A program made the position numbers and the translations under genes. The notes below the pieces were generated by a model. That model did not search any database. It worked only from the letters and a program-made list of their open reading frames with translations, and had not been told where the DNA came from. Shown one piece after another: positions 53,724-63,259 of a DNA stretch of 64,000 nt (positions are counted from its first letter, which is position 1; each line of letters opens with the position of its first letter). This DNA comes from Liquorilactobacillus cacaonum DSM 21116 (GTDB lineage Bacteria; Bacillota; Bacilli; Lactobacillales; Lactobacillaceae): contig NZ_AYZE01000005.1 of the NCBI RefSeq assembly GCF_001436735.1, positions 130,844-194,843 of the forward strand, written 5' to 3'.

Positions 53724-54710
53724 ATGAGTGTGTTTTTTACTTCGATACAAAGTGTGTTAGCAATTGTTTTAATGATAGCAGTAGGATATCTTGCTCAGAA
53801 AGCAGGATTTTTCGGTAAAGATTTTTCGAATTCATTATCTAAATTAATAATGAAGATTTCTTTGCCACTTGGAATTTTTAATTCAATGTTGGAGAACTTT
53901 AATCCGACAGTTTTAGGAAAATTAGGAACTGGTTTAATTTATGTAATTATTTCAGTTGCAGTTGATTACTTAATAGCTTTTCTTTTGACTAGAATGTTCC
54001 GCGTACCTCGTGGAAAAAGAGGATTGATGATTCAAGCTATTACAGGTGCCAACACAGTATTCATCGGAATGCCTTTGAATAATGCGTTATTTGGAACAAG
54101 CGCAATTCCTTATTTACTTGTTTATTATATCGTAAATACTATTGTTATTTGGACAGTTGGTGTTTGGGTTATTGCAAATGATGATCCAACGGTTAACGGT
54201 AGAAATGATAATGTAAAATTTGATTTATCACATTTGTTACCTGTTCCATTATATGGATTCATTGTAGCGTTACCATTTATTTATATCGAACCATTGAAAC
54301 ATTTCTATATGAGTTTGACATTTTTGAGTAATACTTTTGTCCCAGATATGGGTGCTTTAGTTACACCATTATCATTAATTTATATTGGGATTATGTTACA
54401 ACAGTTTGGTTTGAAGAATATGGAATTCGATGGTCATATCATAATGACATTAATTGGACGTTTTGTCATTTCACCAATTATTATGGTCGCAGTTATAATG
54501 ATTGGGGCACATGCGGTAGGATTGGGCTTAACACCAATTTTCCAAAAAACATTGATTATCCAATCAGCAACACCAACATTAGCTGTACTACCAATTATGG
54601 CTAATGAGTATCATGGAGATGTTAAATTTGCGACGAATGTAGTTGTTGCATCGTCAGTGTTATTTGTAGTGGTAGTTCCAATTATAATGATTCTACAAAG
54701 TGCTTTATAG
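53724..54710 (+). CDS. maeP: AEC family permease, probable citrate/malate transporter
   Basis: A 328-residue membrane protein of the auxin efflux carrier family with about ten hydrophobic segments. The sequences IMKISLPLGIFNSML, GANTVFIGMPLNNALFG and QSATPTLAVLPIM mark the two inverted repeats. In Oenococcus the homologue maeP occupies the same place in the citrate cluster, and is thought to carry citrate; related MleP proteins carry malate. No CitP-type carrier is present here. Substrate is inferred from context. Ribosome site AGAAGGTG. Confidence 0.85.
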   Translation: MSVFFTSIQSVLAIVLMIAVGYLAQKAGFFGKDFSNSLSKLIMKISLPLGIFNSMLENFNPTVLGKLGTGLIYVIISVAVDYLIAFLLTRMFRVPRGKRGLMIQAITGANTVFIGMPLNNALFGTSAIPYLLVYYIVNTIVIWTVGVWVIANDDPTVNGRNDNVKFDLSHLLPVPLYGFIVALPFIYIEPLKHFYMSLTFLSNTFVPDMGALVTPLSLIYIGIMLQQFGLKNMEFDGHIIMTLIGRFVISPIIMVAVIMIGAHAVGLGLTPIFQKTLIIQSATPTLAVLPIMANEYHGDVKFATNVVVASSVLFVVVVPIIMILQSAL

Positions 54711-54731
54711 TCAAAGTTAGCGAGGGTTAAG

Positions 54732-55784
54732 ATGGACGAAAGAATTCAAGATATTTATTTATCCAATAAAAGTGCTAAAGATCAATGGATGAATTTTTTA
54801 AAAAAACGTGGCATTGGAAATTTTGCTGAGAATGAAACTAAGTTTATTGAACAAACTATTGGTATTTTTGCTGATGATGGTAGTTTGATTGCAACAGGTT
54901 CACTTGCAAATAATGTGATTAAGTATGTTGCGGTCTGTGATCTTGGCGCACAAAGTAAAGGTGCTAGATTCAATAAGATAATCTCTGAATTAGAAAGTCG
55001 TCTAGCATTGTTGGATAGATTTCACTATTTTGTTTTCACTAAACCAGAATACCAACTTAGCTTTGAGTATGTAGGATTTCGGACATTGGCAGCAACTGAA
55101 TTTGGTGTAATTCTTGAAAAAGGTACACCAAATATAACGGAGTATCTAGCTAAAATTCCACGTTTTGACAATGGGAAAGTAGCAAGTATTGTGATGAATG
55201 CTAATCCATTTACAAACGGGCATCGTTACTTGGTTGAAAAAGCAGCAAAAGAAAATGAACATGTATATGTTTTTGTCGTTAGTCAGGATTCTTCGCTATT
55301 TAAGACGTCTGAAAGATTTGAATTGGTTAAAAAAGGTACAGCCGATTTGAAAAACGTTACAGTCGTTAGTGGCGGTGACTATATGGTTAGTTTTGTGAGT
55401 TTTCCTTCTTATTTTATCAAAAATGCAGATGAAATTATTAAGTATCAAACGATGTTAGATGCTAGGATTTTTAAAACGCAGATTATTCAACCTTTGAGAA
55501 TTACAAGTCGTTACTTAGGAAGTGAGCCGCTTTCGCATACGACTAATCTATACAATGATGCACTAACCCAAGAGTTGAGTGACAAAATTGATGTTGTGAT
55601 TGTTGACCGTTTGCAGATAGATAAGGAAGTGGTGTCAGCAACAAAGGTTAGAAGGGCAATTGCAGAAAATAAGATTAATCAATGCTTAGAGTATATTCCA
55701 AAAACAACGGCAACTTATATATTAGAAAACTTAGAGGAGTTGCAGTTACGCATAAAGAAAGGACAGAAAATCGATGGAAATTAA
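54732..55784 (+). CDS. citC: [citrate (pro-3S)-lyase] ligase
   Basis: A 350-residue enzyme that activates citrate lyase by acetylating the thiol of its prosthetic group with ATP and acetate. An N-terminal acetyltransferase-like region (residues 1-140) precedes the nucleotidyltransferase domain with NANPFTNGHRYLV (the NGH is the HxGH-type motif) and VSATKVRRAI near the end. The gene overlaps citD by 11 nt. Confidence 0.95.
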   Translation: MDERIQDIYLSNKSAKDQWMNFLKKRGIGNFAENETKFIEQTIGIFADDGSLIATGSLANNVIKYVAVCDLGAQSKGARFNKIISELESRLALLDRFHYFVFTKPEYQLSFEYVGFRTLAATEFGVILEKGTPNITEYLAKIPRFDNGKVASIVMNANPFTNGHRYLVEKAAKENEHVYVFVVSQDSSLFKTSERFELVKKGTADLKNVTVVSGGDYMVSFVSFPSYFIKNADEIIKYQTMLDARIFKTQIIQPLRITSRYLGSEPLSHTTNLYNDALTQELSDKIDVVIVDRLQIDKEVVSATKVRRAIAENKINQCLEYIPKTTATYILENLEELQLRIKKGQKIDGN

Positions 55785-56067
55785 AAAAACAGCGATTGCT
55801 GGGACATTAGAGTCTTCAGATGTACAAATCATGTTAAGTGCAGGAACAAATGGATTTGAATTTGAACTTGAATCAGACGTTGCTAAACAATTTGGTGATC
55901 AAATTAAGGAAACTATTTCGAATGTCTTGGGAATGTATGATATTAAGGATGCAAAAATTAAAGTTGTTGATAAAGGTGCCTTAGATCTTGTAATCAAAGC
56001 ACGTGCAATCGCAGCAGTTCAACGTGCATTGGATATTGTTGATGCACCAAAGTGGGAGGTGCTTTAA
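55774..56067 (+). CDS. citD: citrate lyase acyl carrier protein (gamma subunit)
   Basis: A 97-residue acyl carrier. Ser14, in GTLESSD, is at the exact place where the phosphoribosyl-dephospho-CoA group is attached in other CitD proteins. The rest (ISNVLGMYDIKDAKIKVVDKG, in part) is the usual fold. It overlaps citC and lies 2 nt before citE. Confidence 0.95.
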   Translation: MEIKKTAIAGTLESSDVQIMLSAGTNGFEFELESDVAKQFGDQIKETISNVLGMYDIKDAKIKVVDKGALDLVIKARAIAAVQRALDIVDAPKWEVL

Positions 56068-56069
56068 TA

Positions 56070-56984
56070 ATGAAAGATCAAAAAGAACGTTTACGTCGTA
56101 CAATGATGTTCGTACCAGGAAACAATCCAGCGATGGTTAAAGATGCAGGTATTTTTGGAGCAGATTCAATTATGTTTGATCTTGAAGATGCGGTTTCAAT
56201 GAGTGAAAAAGATGCTGCACGTTATCTTATATATGAAGCATTGAAAACAATTGATTATGGAAATTCAGAACTTGTTGTCAGAATTAATGGACTGGATACA
56301 CCATATTATAAGAGTGATATAAAGGCAATGGTTAAAGCTGGAGTTGATGTCATTCGTTTGCCAAAGGTTGAATCTGCTGCCATGATGGAAGAACTTGAGA
56401 AGTTAGTTGCACAGGCAGAAGAGGAATTTGGAATAGAGGTTGGAACAACAAATTTGATGGCCGCTATTGAATCTGCAAAGGGTGTTATCAACGCATATGA
56501 AATTGCAATTTCATCTAAGCGAATGATAGGGATTGCGTTATCTGCAGAAGATTACACAACAGATATGAAAACACATCGTTATCCAGATGGACAAGAGTTG
56601 TTATATGCACGTAATGTTATTTTACATGCTGCCCGTGCTGCAGGGATTGCTGCTTTTGATACTGTCTTTACCAATATGGATGATGAAGAAGGATTCTACC
56701 GCGAGACAGAATTAATTCATCAACTTGGATTTGATGGTAAGTCACTTGTTAACCCACGACAGGTTGAAATGGTTAATAAAGTGTATGAACCAACTAAGAA
56801 AGAAATCTTGAATGCACAAGGTGTAATTGCTGCAATTGCAGAAGCAAAACGTAAGGGTTCCGGGGTTATTTCAATGAATGGACAGATGGTTGATCGCCCA
56901 GTTGTATTGCGAGCAGAACGTGTTATGCGTTTAGCAACTGCTGCAAACCTTGTTGATGAGGAGGGAAACTACATTGAAAAATAA
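56070..56984 (+). CDS. citE: citrate lyase beta subunit (citryl-ACP lyase)
   Basis: A 304-residue TIM-barrel enzyme cleaving citryl-ACP to oxaloacetate and acetyl-ACP. Motifs are [25 protein letters not shown] with metal-binding residues, VRINGLDTP and [11 protein letters not shown] 56070 follows GGGAGGTG; an upstream frame extension lies inside citD. Its end overlaps the citF start by 11 nt. Confidence 0.95.
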   Translation: MKDQKERLRRTMMFVPGNNPAMVKDAGIFGADSIMFDLEDAVSMSEKDAARYLIYEALKTIDYGNSELVVRINGLDTPYYKSDIKAMVKAGVDVIRLPKVESAAMMEELEKLVAQAEEEFGIEVGTTNLMAAIESAKGVINAYEIAISSKRMIGIALSAEDYTTDMKTHRYPDGQELLYARNVILHAARAAGIAAFDTVFTNMDDEEGFYRETELIHQLGFDGKSLVNPRQVEMVNKVYEPTKKEILNAQGVIAAIAEAKRKGSGVISMNGQMVDRPVVLRAERVMRLATAANLVDEEGNYIEK

Positions 56985-58512
56985 TGTGAATCGTGAAATA
57001 CCAGATGAAATTTTGAAAGAAAAAAATTATGAGGTATATACTACCGATAATTTTGGGACACCATTAATTCAAAAAGTGGCACCAAAATTACGTGCAACAA
57101 CGGGTGAAGAAAAAGTAGTAGATTCACTTGAAGATGTTGTTTTAAAAACAGTTGAAGATGGAATGACAGTTTCCTTCCACCATCATTTTAGAGAAGGCGA
57201 TTATGTCTTTAACAAAGTGATGCGAATCATTATTGATCATGGATTCAAGAATTTAACGCTAGCTCCATCATCTTTGACAAATGTGATGAACGATATAGTA
57301 GTTGAAGCAATTGAAAAAGGTGTAGTTACTAATATTACATCATCAGGGATGCGTGGTTCATTAGGGGATGCTGTTTCACATGGTGCTTTGAAAAACCCTG
57401 TTATTTTCAGATCACACGGTAATCGTGCACGAGCAATTGAAACGGGAGCAATCAAGATTGATGTAGCATTTTTGGGTGTTCCTAACTCTGATGCAATGGG
57501 TAACGCCAATGGTATGGATGGTGCAACTGCATTTGGTTCATTAGGCTATGCATTGATGGATGCTCAATATGCACAAACTGTTGTGCTTGTTACAGATAAT
57601 ATTAAGCCATATCCAAATACACCGGCATCAATTAAGCAAACACAAGTTGATTATGTTGTCAAAGTTGATGCTGTTGGAAATCCTGATAAGATTGGATCAG
57701 GTGCAACACGTTTTACCAAGGATCCTAAGGAATTAAAAATTGCTAAGACTGTTAATGAAGTTATTACACATTCTGAATATTTCAAGGATGGTTTTTCATT
57801 CCAAACAGGTTCCGGTGGTGCTGCATTAGCAGTTACACGTTTCTTACGTCAATCAATGATTGATAACCAAATCAAAGCTTCTTTTGCGCTTGGTGGTATT
57901 ACAAAACCAACGATTGATTTACTTGAAGAAGGTCTTGTTGATAAAGTAATGGATGTGCAAGACTTTGATAAAGGTGCTGCTGAGTCAATGCATCAAAACA
58001 AGAGCCAGCAAGAAATTGATGCTTCTTGGTATGCAGATCCTGCTAATAAAGGCGCAATGGTTGATGCATTAGATGTTGTAATTTTATCAGCACTTGAAAT
58101 TGATACAAAATTTAATGTCAATGTTATGTCTGGATCAGATGGAGTAATTCGTGGTGCAATTGGTGGCCATCAAGATGCAGCTACAGCCAAGTTAACAATT
58201 ATTTCGGCACCATTAGTTCGTGGCCGAATTGCAACAATTGTTCCTGATGTTACAACTGCTGTAACTCCAGGAGATTCAATTGATGTTTTGGTTACGGAAG
58301 TTGGGATTGCAATTAATCCAAAACGTAAGGATTTGCTTGAAAGTTTGAGTAAGGTTCCTGGTGTCCCTGTATACACAATTGAAGAATTGCAACAAATGGC
58401 ACAAGAAAAAGTGGGAACACCAAAGCCATTGGAATTCAATGATCGAGTAGTTGCATTAATTGAATATCGTGACGGCTCATTAATCGATGTAATTAAAGAA
58501 GTAAAGGATTAA
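56974..58512 (+). CDS. citF: citrate lyase alpha subunit (citrate:acetyl-ACP transferase)
   Basis: A 512-residue CoA-transferase-like enzyme exchanging acetyl for citryl on CitD. The [13 protein letters not shown] and [13 protein letters not shown] regions and the long conserved [19 protein letters not shown] are seen. TTG 56974 is preferred: GAGGAGGGA lies 7 nt upstream, while an ATG-like start at 56950 lies before the ribosome site. A hairpin follows before citXG. Confidence 0.95.
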   Translation: MKNNVNREIPDEILKEKNYEVYTTDNFGTPLIQKVAPKLRATTGEEKVVDSLEDVVLKTVEDGMTVSFHHHFREGDYVFNKVMRIIIDHGFKNLTLAPSSLTNVMNDIVVEAIEKGVVTNITSSGMRGSLGDAVSHGALKNPVIFRSHGNRARAIETGAIKIDVAFLGVPNSDAMGNANGMDGATAFGSLGYALMDAQYAQTVVLVTDNIKPYPNTPASIKQTQVDYVVKVDAVGNPDKIGSGATRFTKDPKELKIAKTVNEVITHSEYFKDGFSFQTGSGGAALAVTRFLRQSMIDNQIKASFALGGITKPTIDLLEEGLVDKVMDVQDFDKGAAESMHQNKSQQEIDASWYADPANKGAMVDALDVVILSALEIDTKFNVNVMSGSDGVIRGAIGGHQDAATAKLTIISAPLVRGRIATIVPDVTTAVTPGDSIDVLVTEVGIAINPKRKDLLESLSKVPGVPVYTIEELQQMAQEKVGTPKPLEFNDRVVALIEYRDGSLIDVIKEVKD

Positions 58513-58550
58513 TATTAACACATAACTAAAGATTATTTGATATACTTGAG

Positions 58551-58581
58551 GAGCTGTGGTGAAGAAGGCCGCAGCTCTTTT
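58551..58581 (+). terminator. hairpin between citF and citXG
   Basis: Stem GAGCTGTGG (58551-58559) with CCGCAGCTC (58569-58577), one wobble, loop TGAAGAAGG, then TTTT. It probably lets only part of the transcripts continue into citXG, whose product is needed in small amounts. The loop sequence GAAG-GCC resembles the hairpin after mae. Confidence 0.7.
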
Positions 58582-58620
58582 AATACATATATTTTCAAAA
58601 AAAGAAGGTAGAAATAAATC

Positions 58621-60018
58621 ATGTATGGATATTTAGAAGGTGGTATAAAGGTCGAATTAAGTGATGTTTTGGGAATTCGGGAATGGCGTCAAAATTACCA
58701 AAATAATTTAGAGAATCAGTTTCCAAAGAACGTTGTAGTTAGTGTGAAATTAAATATTCCAGGTGAAGTAAAAAATAGTCAAGTTCTGAAAAAAATATTA
58801 CTAGACGGTTGGATGGAGCTTAAGAGCCAATTTGAAGAACAAAATGAGCAATTGTTATTTTTACGGTTAATACTCGATCGGATAACGGGTCCAGAAGCAT
58901 TGGCTGTATTAACTGGAACGATTATGGAAATTAAAAAACAAGCAATAAATTTTGAAGAGTCATTTAAGCTTGGCAGACTTTTTGATGTTGATGTGATGAG
59001 TAAGGATGATAAGGGTTATCAATTGTCAAGGACACAATTGGGGTTTGAACCACGTAAATGTTTGGTTTGTAATAATAATGCAAAGTACTGTGTAAAGGAA
59101 CAAAAGCACTCAATTGAAGAAGTCCAAATGGCGATATCTTCTTATATAAAAAAAAGTGAACAAAGAGAAGAAATTAAATTTGATTTGTCGCAAATGGCTG
59201 TTAGTGCGCTTTTGTATGAAGTTGTGACAACTCCTAAGCCTGGATTGGTAGACCCTGCAAGTAGTGGTTCTCATCAAGATATGGATGTTTTTACTTTTAT
59301 TGAAAGTGCGCAAGCATTGCATCCATATTTTGTTGCTGCACAAAAAATTGGGAATGAATTTCTTGGTGATAATTTGTCACAAATGTTTAATGAATTGCGT
59401 CGTGTTGGCGTTATTGCAGAAAAACGGATGTATCTTGCAACAAATGGCATTAATACACATAAGGGAGCTATTTTTTCTTTAGGGATTCTCGTCTGTGCAA
59501 CGGCTTATTTGCAGAAAAATGAAACTTTTAGTAGAAAAGAACTAGCTAATACAATTATTAAAATGGTCAGAAATTTATTAGAAGACGATTTTCAATATTT
59601 GAAACAAAAACCTAGTGAGCAATTGAGTGCAGGAGAGATACAGTACTTAAAGTATAAAAAAACTGGAATTCGTGGAGAAGCTGTTGCGGGGTATCCTGCT
59701 GTTTTAAAGGTTGGGCTTCCATTTTTACAAAAAACAACAGGAAGTTTGAATCAGCGTTTAGTAGATACATTAATGTATATTGCAGCAAATGTGTCTGATT
59801 CAAATTTGATTAAACGAGCTGGAACTGTTGAAGTGGTGGACGAAATAAAAAAATGGTCAAAAGCTTATTTTAAAAAAGGTGGTAGTAAGACTGTAGCAGG
59901 AATTAACTATTTAAAAGAACTGGATCAACTTTTTATACAACGAAATTTGAGTCTAGGTGGCTCAGCTGATTTGTTAATTCTGACCGTATTTTTAGGTAAA
60001 GTAGAGGGGATTATTTAA
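58621..60018 (+). CDS. citXG: bifunctional CitXG: holo-citrate lyase synthase and triphosphoribosyl-dephospho-CoA synthase
   Basis: A 465-residue fusion. Residues 1 to about 170 are CitX, with the conserved GRLFDVDV and RKCLVCNNNAKYC stretches, which transfers the prosthetic group to CitD. Residues about 185-465 are CitG, which makes the precursor from dephospho-CoA and ATP, with EVVTTPKPGLVDPASSGSHQDMD, NGINTHKGAIFSLG and GIRGEAVAGYPAV. The two domains are separate genes in some relatives. Both halves look intact. It shares its last base with the start of the next gene. Confidence 0.92.
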   Translation: MYGYLEGGIKVELSDVLGIREWRQNYQNNLENQFPKNVVVSVKLNIPGEVKNSQVLKKILLDGWMELKSQFEEQNEQLLFLRLILDRITGPEALAVLTGTIMEIKKQAINFEESFKLGRLFDVDVMSKDDKGYQLSRTQLGFEPRKCLVCNNNAKYCVKEQKHSIEEVQMAISSYIKKSEQREEIKFDLSQMAVSALLYEVVTTPKPGLVDPASSGSHQDMDVFTFIESAQALHPYFVAAQKIGNEFLGDNLSQMFNELRRVGVIAEKRMYLATNGINTHKGAIFSLGILVCATAYLQKNETFSRKELANTIIKMVRNLLEDDFQYLKQKPSEQLSAGEIQYLKYKKTGIRGEAVAGYPAVLKVGLPFLQKTTGSLNQRLVDTLMYIAANVSDSNLIKRAGTVEVVDEIKKWSKAYFKKGGSKTVAGINYLKELDQLFIQRNLSLGGSADLLILTVFLGKVEGII

Positions 60019-60797
60019 TGTTATTTCGAACTAGTGATAATGTATCTATTATTGTTAACGATGAAGGTTCAGGAAAGACAGTTGTATTATTATCAGGGTA
60101 TTCTGGTATTAAAGAAGAGTGGAAATATCAGAAAAAATTTTTGTTAGATTGCGGATACCGCGTGATTACAATGGATTGGCGTAATCATGGAGAATCAATG
60201 AGAACCCATAAGAATTTGAGAATTTATCGATTAGCCGCAGACGTTGCTGAAATAATTGATCATTTGATGATAAATGATGCTATCTTTGTAGGACATTCAA
60301 TGGGAGCAAGCGTAATATGGGCATATGTTTCCTTATTTGGTGAAAAGAAAATTGATCGTGTGATTACAATTGATCAGTCACCTAAGCTAATTAATGACAA
60401 AAACTGGGAATATGGGATTAAAGACGTTTATTGGGAAAACTTTTGGATAAATGCACCATTATCAATTAGGAGACATATGAATGCACTTAAGTTAAACACA
60501 GAATTTGTGGAATTTTTAAAGCAAAAACGTGCAGAGCATCCATTTGATTATGAACTTAATCAGGATTTATTGGTTAATCATATGGAACAAGATTGGCGGG
60601 ACGTTATCGCCACAATTCGAAAGCCACAAATATTTGTGGCAGGTGCGTGCTCACCTTTATGGTCAAGTGAACATGCATTTTTGTGTCAAAGGCTTGCACA
60701 GGATGCTGAAGTTGCCATAGTGGAGAAAGCAGGACATCTTGTTCACATGGAGGCTCCAGAAAAATTTAATCAAATATTGTTGAATTCATTTAAATGA
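60018..60797 (+). CDS. alpha/beta hydrolase coupled to citXG
   Basis: A 259-residue serine hydrolase. The nucleophile elbow VGHSMGAS gives Ser94, and His lies in KAGHLVHMEAPEKF near the C-terminus; an acid residue in the segment about 215-225 is not certain. The oxyanion region is LLSGYSGIKEEW. No signal peptide, so cytoplasmic. The ATG overlaps the citXG stop (TAATG), so it is translated with the citrate genes. Family members range from esterases to lactonases, and no function in citrate metabolism is known to me. Confidence 0.85.
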   Translation: MLFRTSDNVSIIVNDEGSGKTVVLLSGYSGIKEEWKYQKKFLLDCGYRVITMDWRNHGESMRTHKNLRIYRLAADVAEIIDHLMINDAIFVGHSMGASVIWAYVSLFGEKKIDRVITIDQSPKLINDKNWEYGIKDVYWENFWINAPLSIRRHMNALKLNTEFVEFLKQKRAEHPFDYELNQDLLVNHMEQDWRDVIATIRKPQIFVAGACSPLWSSEHAFLCQRLAQDAEVAIVEKAGHLVHMEAPEKFNQILLNSFK

Positions 60798-61017
60798 AAA
60801 TCCATTTTTAATATATGATAAAGCTGATTATTTGGTTGAAGTGAATGGACACAAGACGAGTTTTGATGTTAAAAAGAATCAACTATTAGTTAGACCTTCT
60901 TCAAAAGAAAAGGTTAATAACATAAGGGTCACTTTTATAACTCCCGAATTTGTAATAATATTGAGAGTATTGAGTATTATAATCGTGCTAATATTAGTTA
61001 TTTTATTGGTTATTTAG
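60798..61017 (+). pseudogene. C-terminal remnant of a membrane protein, or small hypothetical protein
   Basis: Directly after the hydrolase stop codon the same frame stays open to 61017. The sequence has a beta-type start (YDKADYLVEVNGHKTSFDV, basic RPSSKEKVNN) and a strongly hydrophobic final helix of about 25 residues. Only a TTG at 60832 could start it and no ribosome site precedes this, so it looks like the tail of a lost larger membrane protein. A small single-helix protein made from the TTG (61 residues) cannot be excluded. Confidence 0.45.
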
Positions 61018-61050
61018 TGATTCTGTTTTAAAAATTTATTTTAAATTAAA

Positions 61051-61090
61051 TAGGGACTAGGTTGAAATTTACATTTTGACCTAGTCCTTA
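61051..61090. terminator. bidirectional terminator after the citrate cluster
   Basis: A stem of about 18 bp with three wobbles (61051-61068 with 61073-61090; core GGACTAGGT/ACCTAGTCC), loop near TTAC, lying between convergent genes. Its core matches the terminators at 24848 and 31099. Confidence 0.7.
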
Positions 61091-61147
61091 TTCATAGCAA
61101 TTTTTAATTTTTTGAAATGTACCCTGTTTATCTAATGGGATGCTTAA

Positions 61148-62008
61148 TTATTTGTAAATATTAATCAAACCTTGTGTTCCTTGTGAGCCTAGTCCTTTGA
61201 CATCAACCATTACTTCATAAAGCCGTTTAGCCTCAGCAGTTGCTTTTAAGTCTAGTCCCATTTTGTCAGCTTCTTCCAAAGCGATACGCAAATCTTTGAG
61301 AAAATGTCTTGCAAAAAATCCAGGTGTGAAATCATTTTTTAAGATACGTGGGACATAATTGTTCATACTCCAATTGTTTGCACCGCCAGCAGAAAGTGTT
61401 TCAAGAATTTTTTGTTCATCAAGGCCTGCATGTTGTGCGTAAAGTAACATTTCAGTTAAGCCAGTCATTGTTCCAGCAATCATAATCTGATTTGCCATTT
61501 TTGCGTGTTGTCCCGCTCCAGCAAAACCAAAAAGATTGGTTGCTTTACTGATTACTTTAAAGATTGGTAAAAGTGATTTGTAAGTTTCTTCTTCTCCACC
61601 GGCCATTATTGTCAAGGTAGCATTTTTTGCACCGATATCTCCACCAGAAACGGGGGCATCAATAGCATGGAAGCCATGTTCTTTTGCATATTTCGCAATT
61701 TTAACGGCTAAACTTGGACGACTTGTTGTCATGTCAACAACAATCCCTTCTTTTTCTAAACCATTAAAAATCCCATTTTTACCAAAATAAACTTCTTCAA
61801 CATCTGAGGGGAAGCCAACCATTGTAAAAACAACTTCGCTATTTTGCGCAACTTTAGTTGGAGTATCAGCCCATGATGCTCCAGCAGCAACTAGAGTATC
61901 TGCTTTACTTTTAGTTCGGTTATAAACTGTCAGTTCATGACCTGCATCCATTAAGTGACCCGCAATAGCTGCACCCATAACACCTGTTCCAATGAATCCA
62001 ATTTTCAT
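61148..62008 (-). CDS. beta-hydroxyacid dehydrogenase (GarR/3-hydroxyisobutyrate dehydrogenase family)
   Basis: A 286-residue NAD(P)-dependent enzyme. The Rossmann motif GFIGTGVMGAAIAGHL is at the N-terminus, the substrate-binding loop DAPVSGG near residue 118, and the catalytic Lys170 in GAGQHAKMANQ. Candidates are tartronate semialdehyde reductase or a 3-hydroxyacid dehydrogenase; sequence alone does not decide. The YdcZ-type transporter gene lies 34 nt upstream on the same strand, so the two are probably cotranscribed. Confidence 0.87.
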   Translation of the reverse strand: MKIGFIGTGVMGAAIAGHLMDAGHELTVYNRTKSKADTLVAAGASWADTPTKVAQNSEVVFTMVGFPSDVEEVYFGKNGIFNGLEKEGIVVDMTTSRPSLAVKIAKYAKEHGFHAIDAPVSGGDIGAKNATLTIMAGGEEETYKSLLPIFKVISKATNLFGFAGAGQHAKMANQIMIAGTMTGLTEMLLYAQHAGLDEQKILETLSAGGANNWSMNNYVPRILKNDFTPGFFARHFLKDLRIALEEADKMGLDLKATAEAKRLYEVMVDVKGLGSQGTQGLINIYK

Positions 62009-62042
62009 AATTTATCATCCTTTCACTTGCTTTAGTAATTTT

Positions 62043-62984
62043 TCATAGTAATTTGATAATTCCAACGCCAATAATCATTACGATAATTCCAATAATTTGG
62101 CTGGCTTGAATAGGATGTTTTGGCGATTGGAATAAACCAAAATGATCGACTAGGAGACTTCCAATAATCATTCCGATTAATACAATTACTGTTACAACCC
62201 CAGTTCCTAACTGAGGGACTAGGAAAGAATTCCCAGTAACAAAAATTGCACCAAGTAATCCGCCACTCCAATTCCACCATACAATATTTTTATTACCTAA
62301 ATTCTTCAAAGATTTTAAATCCTTAAAAAGAACAATTATCCATAGAAAGATTGTTCCTATTAAAAAAGAGAAGAAGGCAGCATTGACTGATGATTTAAGT
62401 ATAACACATAAATGACCGTTGATTGCAGTTTGTGTTGCACTAAATGCACCTGTAATTACTCCAAATACACACCAACTAAGTAACGAAAGAGGTGACTCGT
62501 TATTTTTGGAAGCTAGAGTTAACTTGTCTTTATGAAGCATTTTGGGAAGAGCAACTGCGATTATTACACCAAAGAAAACTAAAGTTGCTCCACAGATTCG
62601 AAGTAGTGATAGATGATGTTGGGTGGAGGAAAATAGTCCAAAATTGTCGATTATCATACTCATCAGAATTTGACCTAGTATAGGCATTATGACAGTTTGA
62701 ACACCACCGATATGAGGAAAGAGAAGAATGTTTCCAGTTAAAAAAACAATTCCAAGAATTCCGCCTAACCAAATCCAAATGGGTTGTTGTAAGAATAACG
62801 TAGAACTTGGTATTAAAATTCCGTGAGTCGCAATGACAAGAACTCCTAAAAAGATTGTCCCCACACTAAAAGAAATAGTTGATGCTAAAAATGGTGAAAC
62901 GACACGTTCACGAAAACGTGAATTGATTGCGGTTTGTAATGGTAAGAAGATACCGATAAAAACGCCAATAGCAAAAAGATACAT
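62043..62984 (-). CDS. DMT transporter with duplicated YdcZ (DUF606) domain
   Basis: A 313-residue membrane protein of about ten hydrophobic segments made of two similar halves: LQTAINSRFRERVVSPFLAS with FSVGTIFLG in the first and TQTAINGHLCVILKSSVNAA with FLIGTIFLW in the second. Most DUF606 proteins have a single domain of about 150 residues. ATG 62984 is preferred since GTGAGG lies 9 nt upstream; a GTG at 62999 is part of that site. Substrate unknown. Confidence 0.82.
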   Translation of the reverse strand: MYLFAIGVFIGIFLPLQTAINSRFRERVVSPFLASTISFSVGTIFLGVLVIATHGILIPSSTLFLQQPIWIWLGGILGIVFLTGNILLFPHIGGVQTVIMPILGQILMSMIIDNFGLFSSTQHHLSLLRICGATLVFFGVIIAVALPKMLHKDKLTLASKNNESPLSLLSWCVFGVITGAFSATQTAINGHLCVILKSSVNAAFFSFLIGTIFLWIIVLFKDLKSLKNLGNKNIVWWNWSGGLLGAIFVTGNSFLVPQLGTGVVTVIVLIGMIIGSLLVDHFGLFQSPKHPIQASQIIGIIVMIIGVGIIKLL

Positions 62985-63194
62985 TTTCCAAAACCTCACT
63001 TAAAAAAATAATCGATTCATATAGTTGGTACTAATACTATGTTAGCAGATAAAAAGTAAGTATCAAGATTAATAGTGGTTTATTATCAGGAAACTGTTTT
63101 AATAAAGACTAATCGATTAAATTCTATTTTGCAGAAAACATTGCAGATTTATTGTGTATTGTAGGTTAAAGTATAAAATACGATTTATATTGAA

Positions 63195-63237
63195 ATTAGG
63201 GATTATGTCAAATTCGTATTCTGACATAATCCCTAAT
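63195..63237. terminator. palindromic hairpin downstream of the final MFS gene
   Basis: A perfect 16-bp stem (ATTAGGGATTATGTCA 63195-63210 with 63222-63237), loop of 11 nt. There is no clear T run on either side, so termination is possible but not certain. The rest of the gap 62985-63259 shows no gene. Confidence 0.55.
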
Positions 63238-63259
63238 ATTATATGATTTTAAAATTTAA

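Noticed and set aside
62032-62280. Minus-strand frame in another phase of the DMT transporter
   Set aside because: Overlaps the transporter in a different frame and has a Ser/Asn/Tyr-rich shadow composition.
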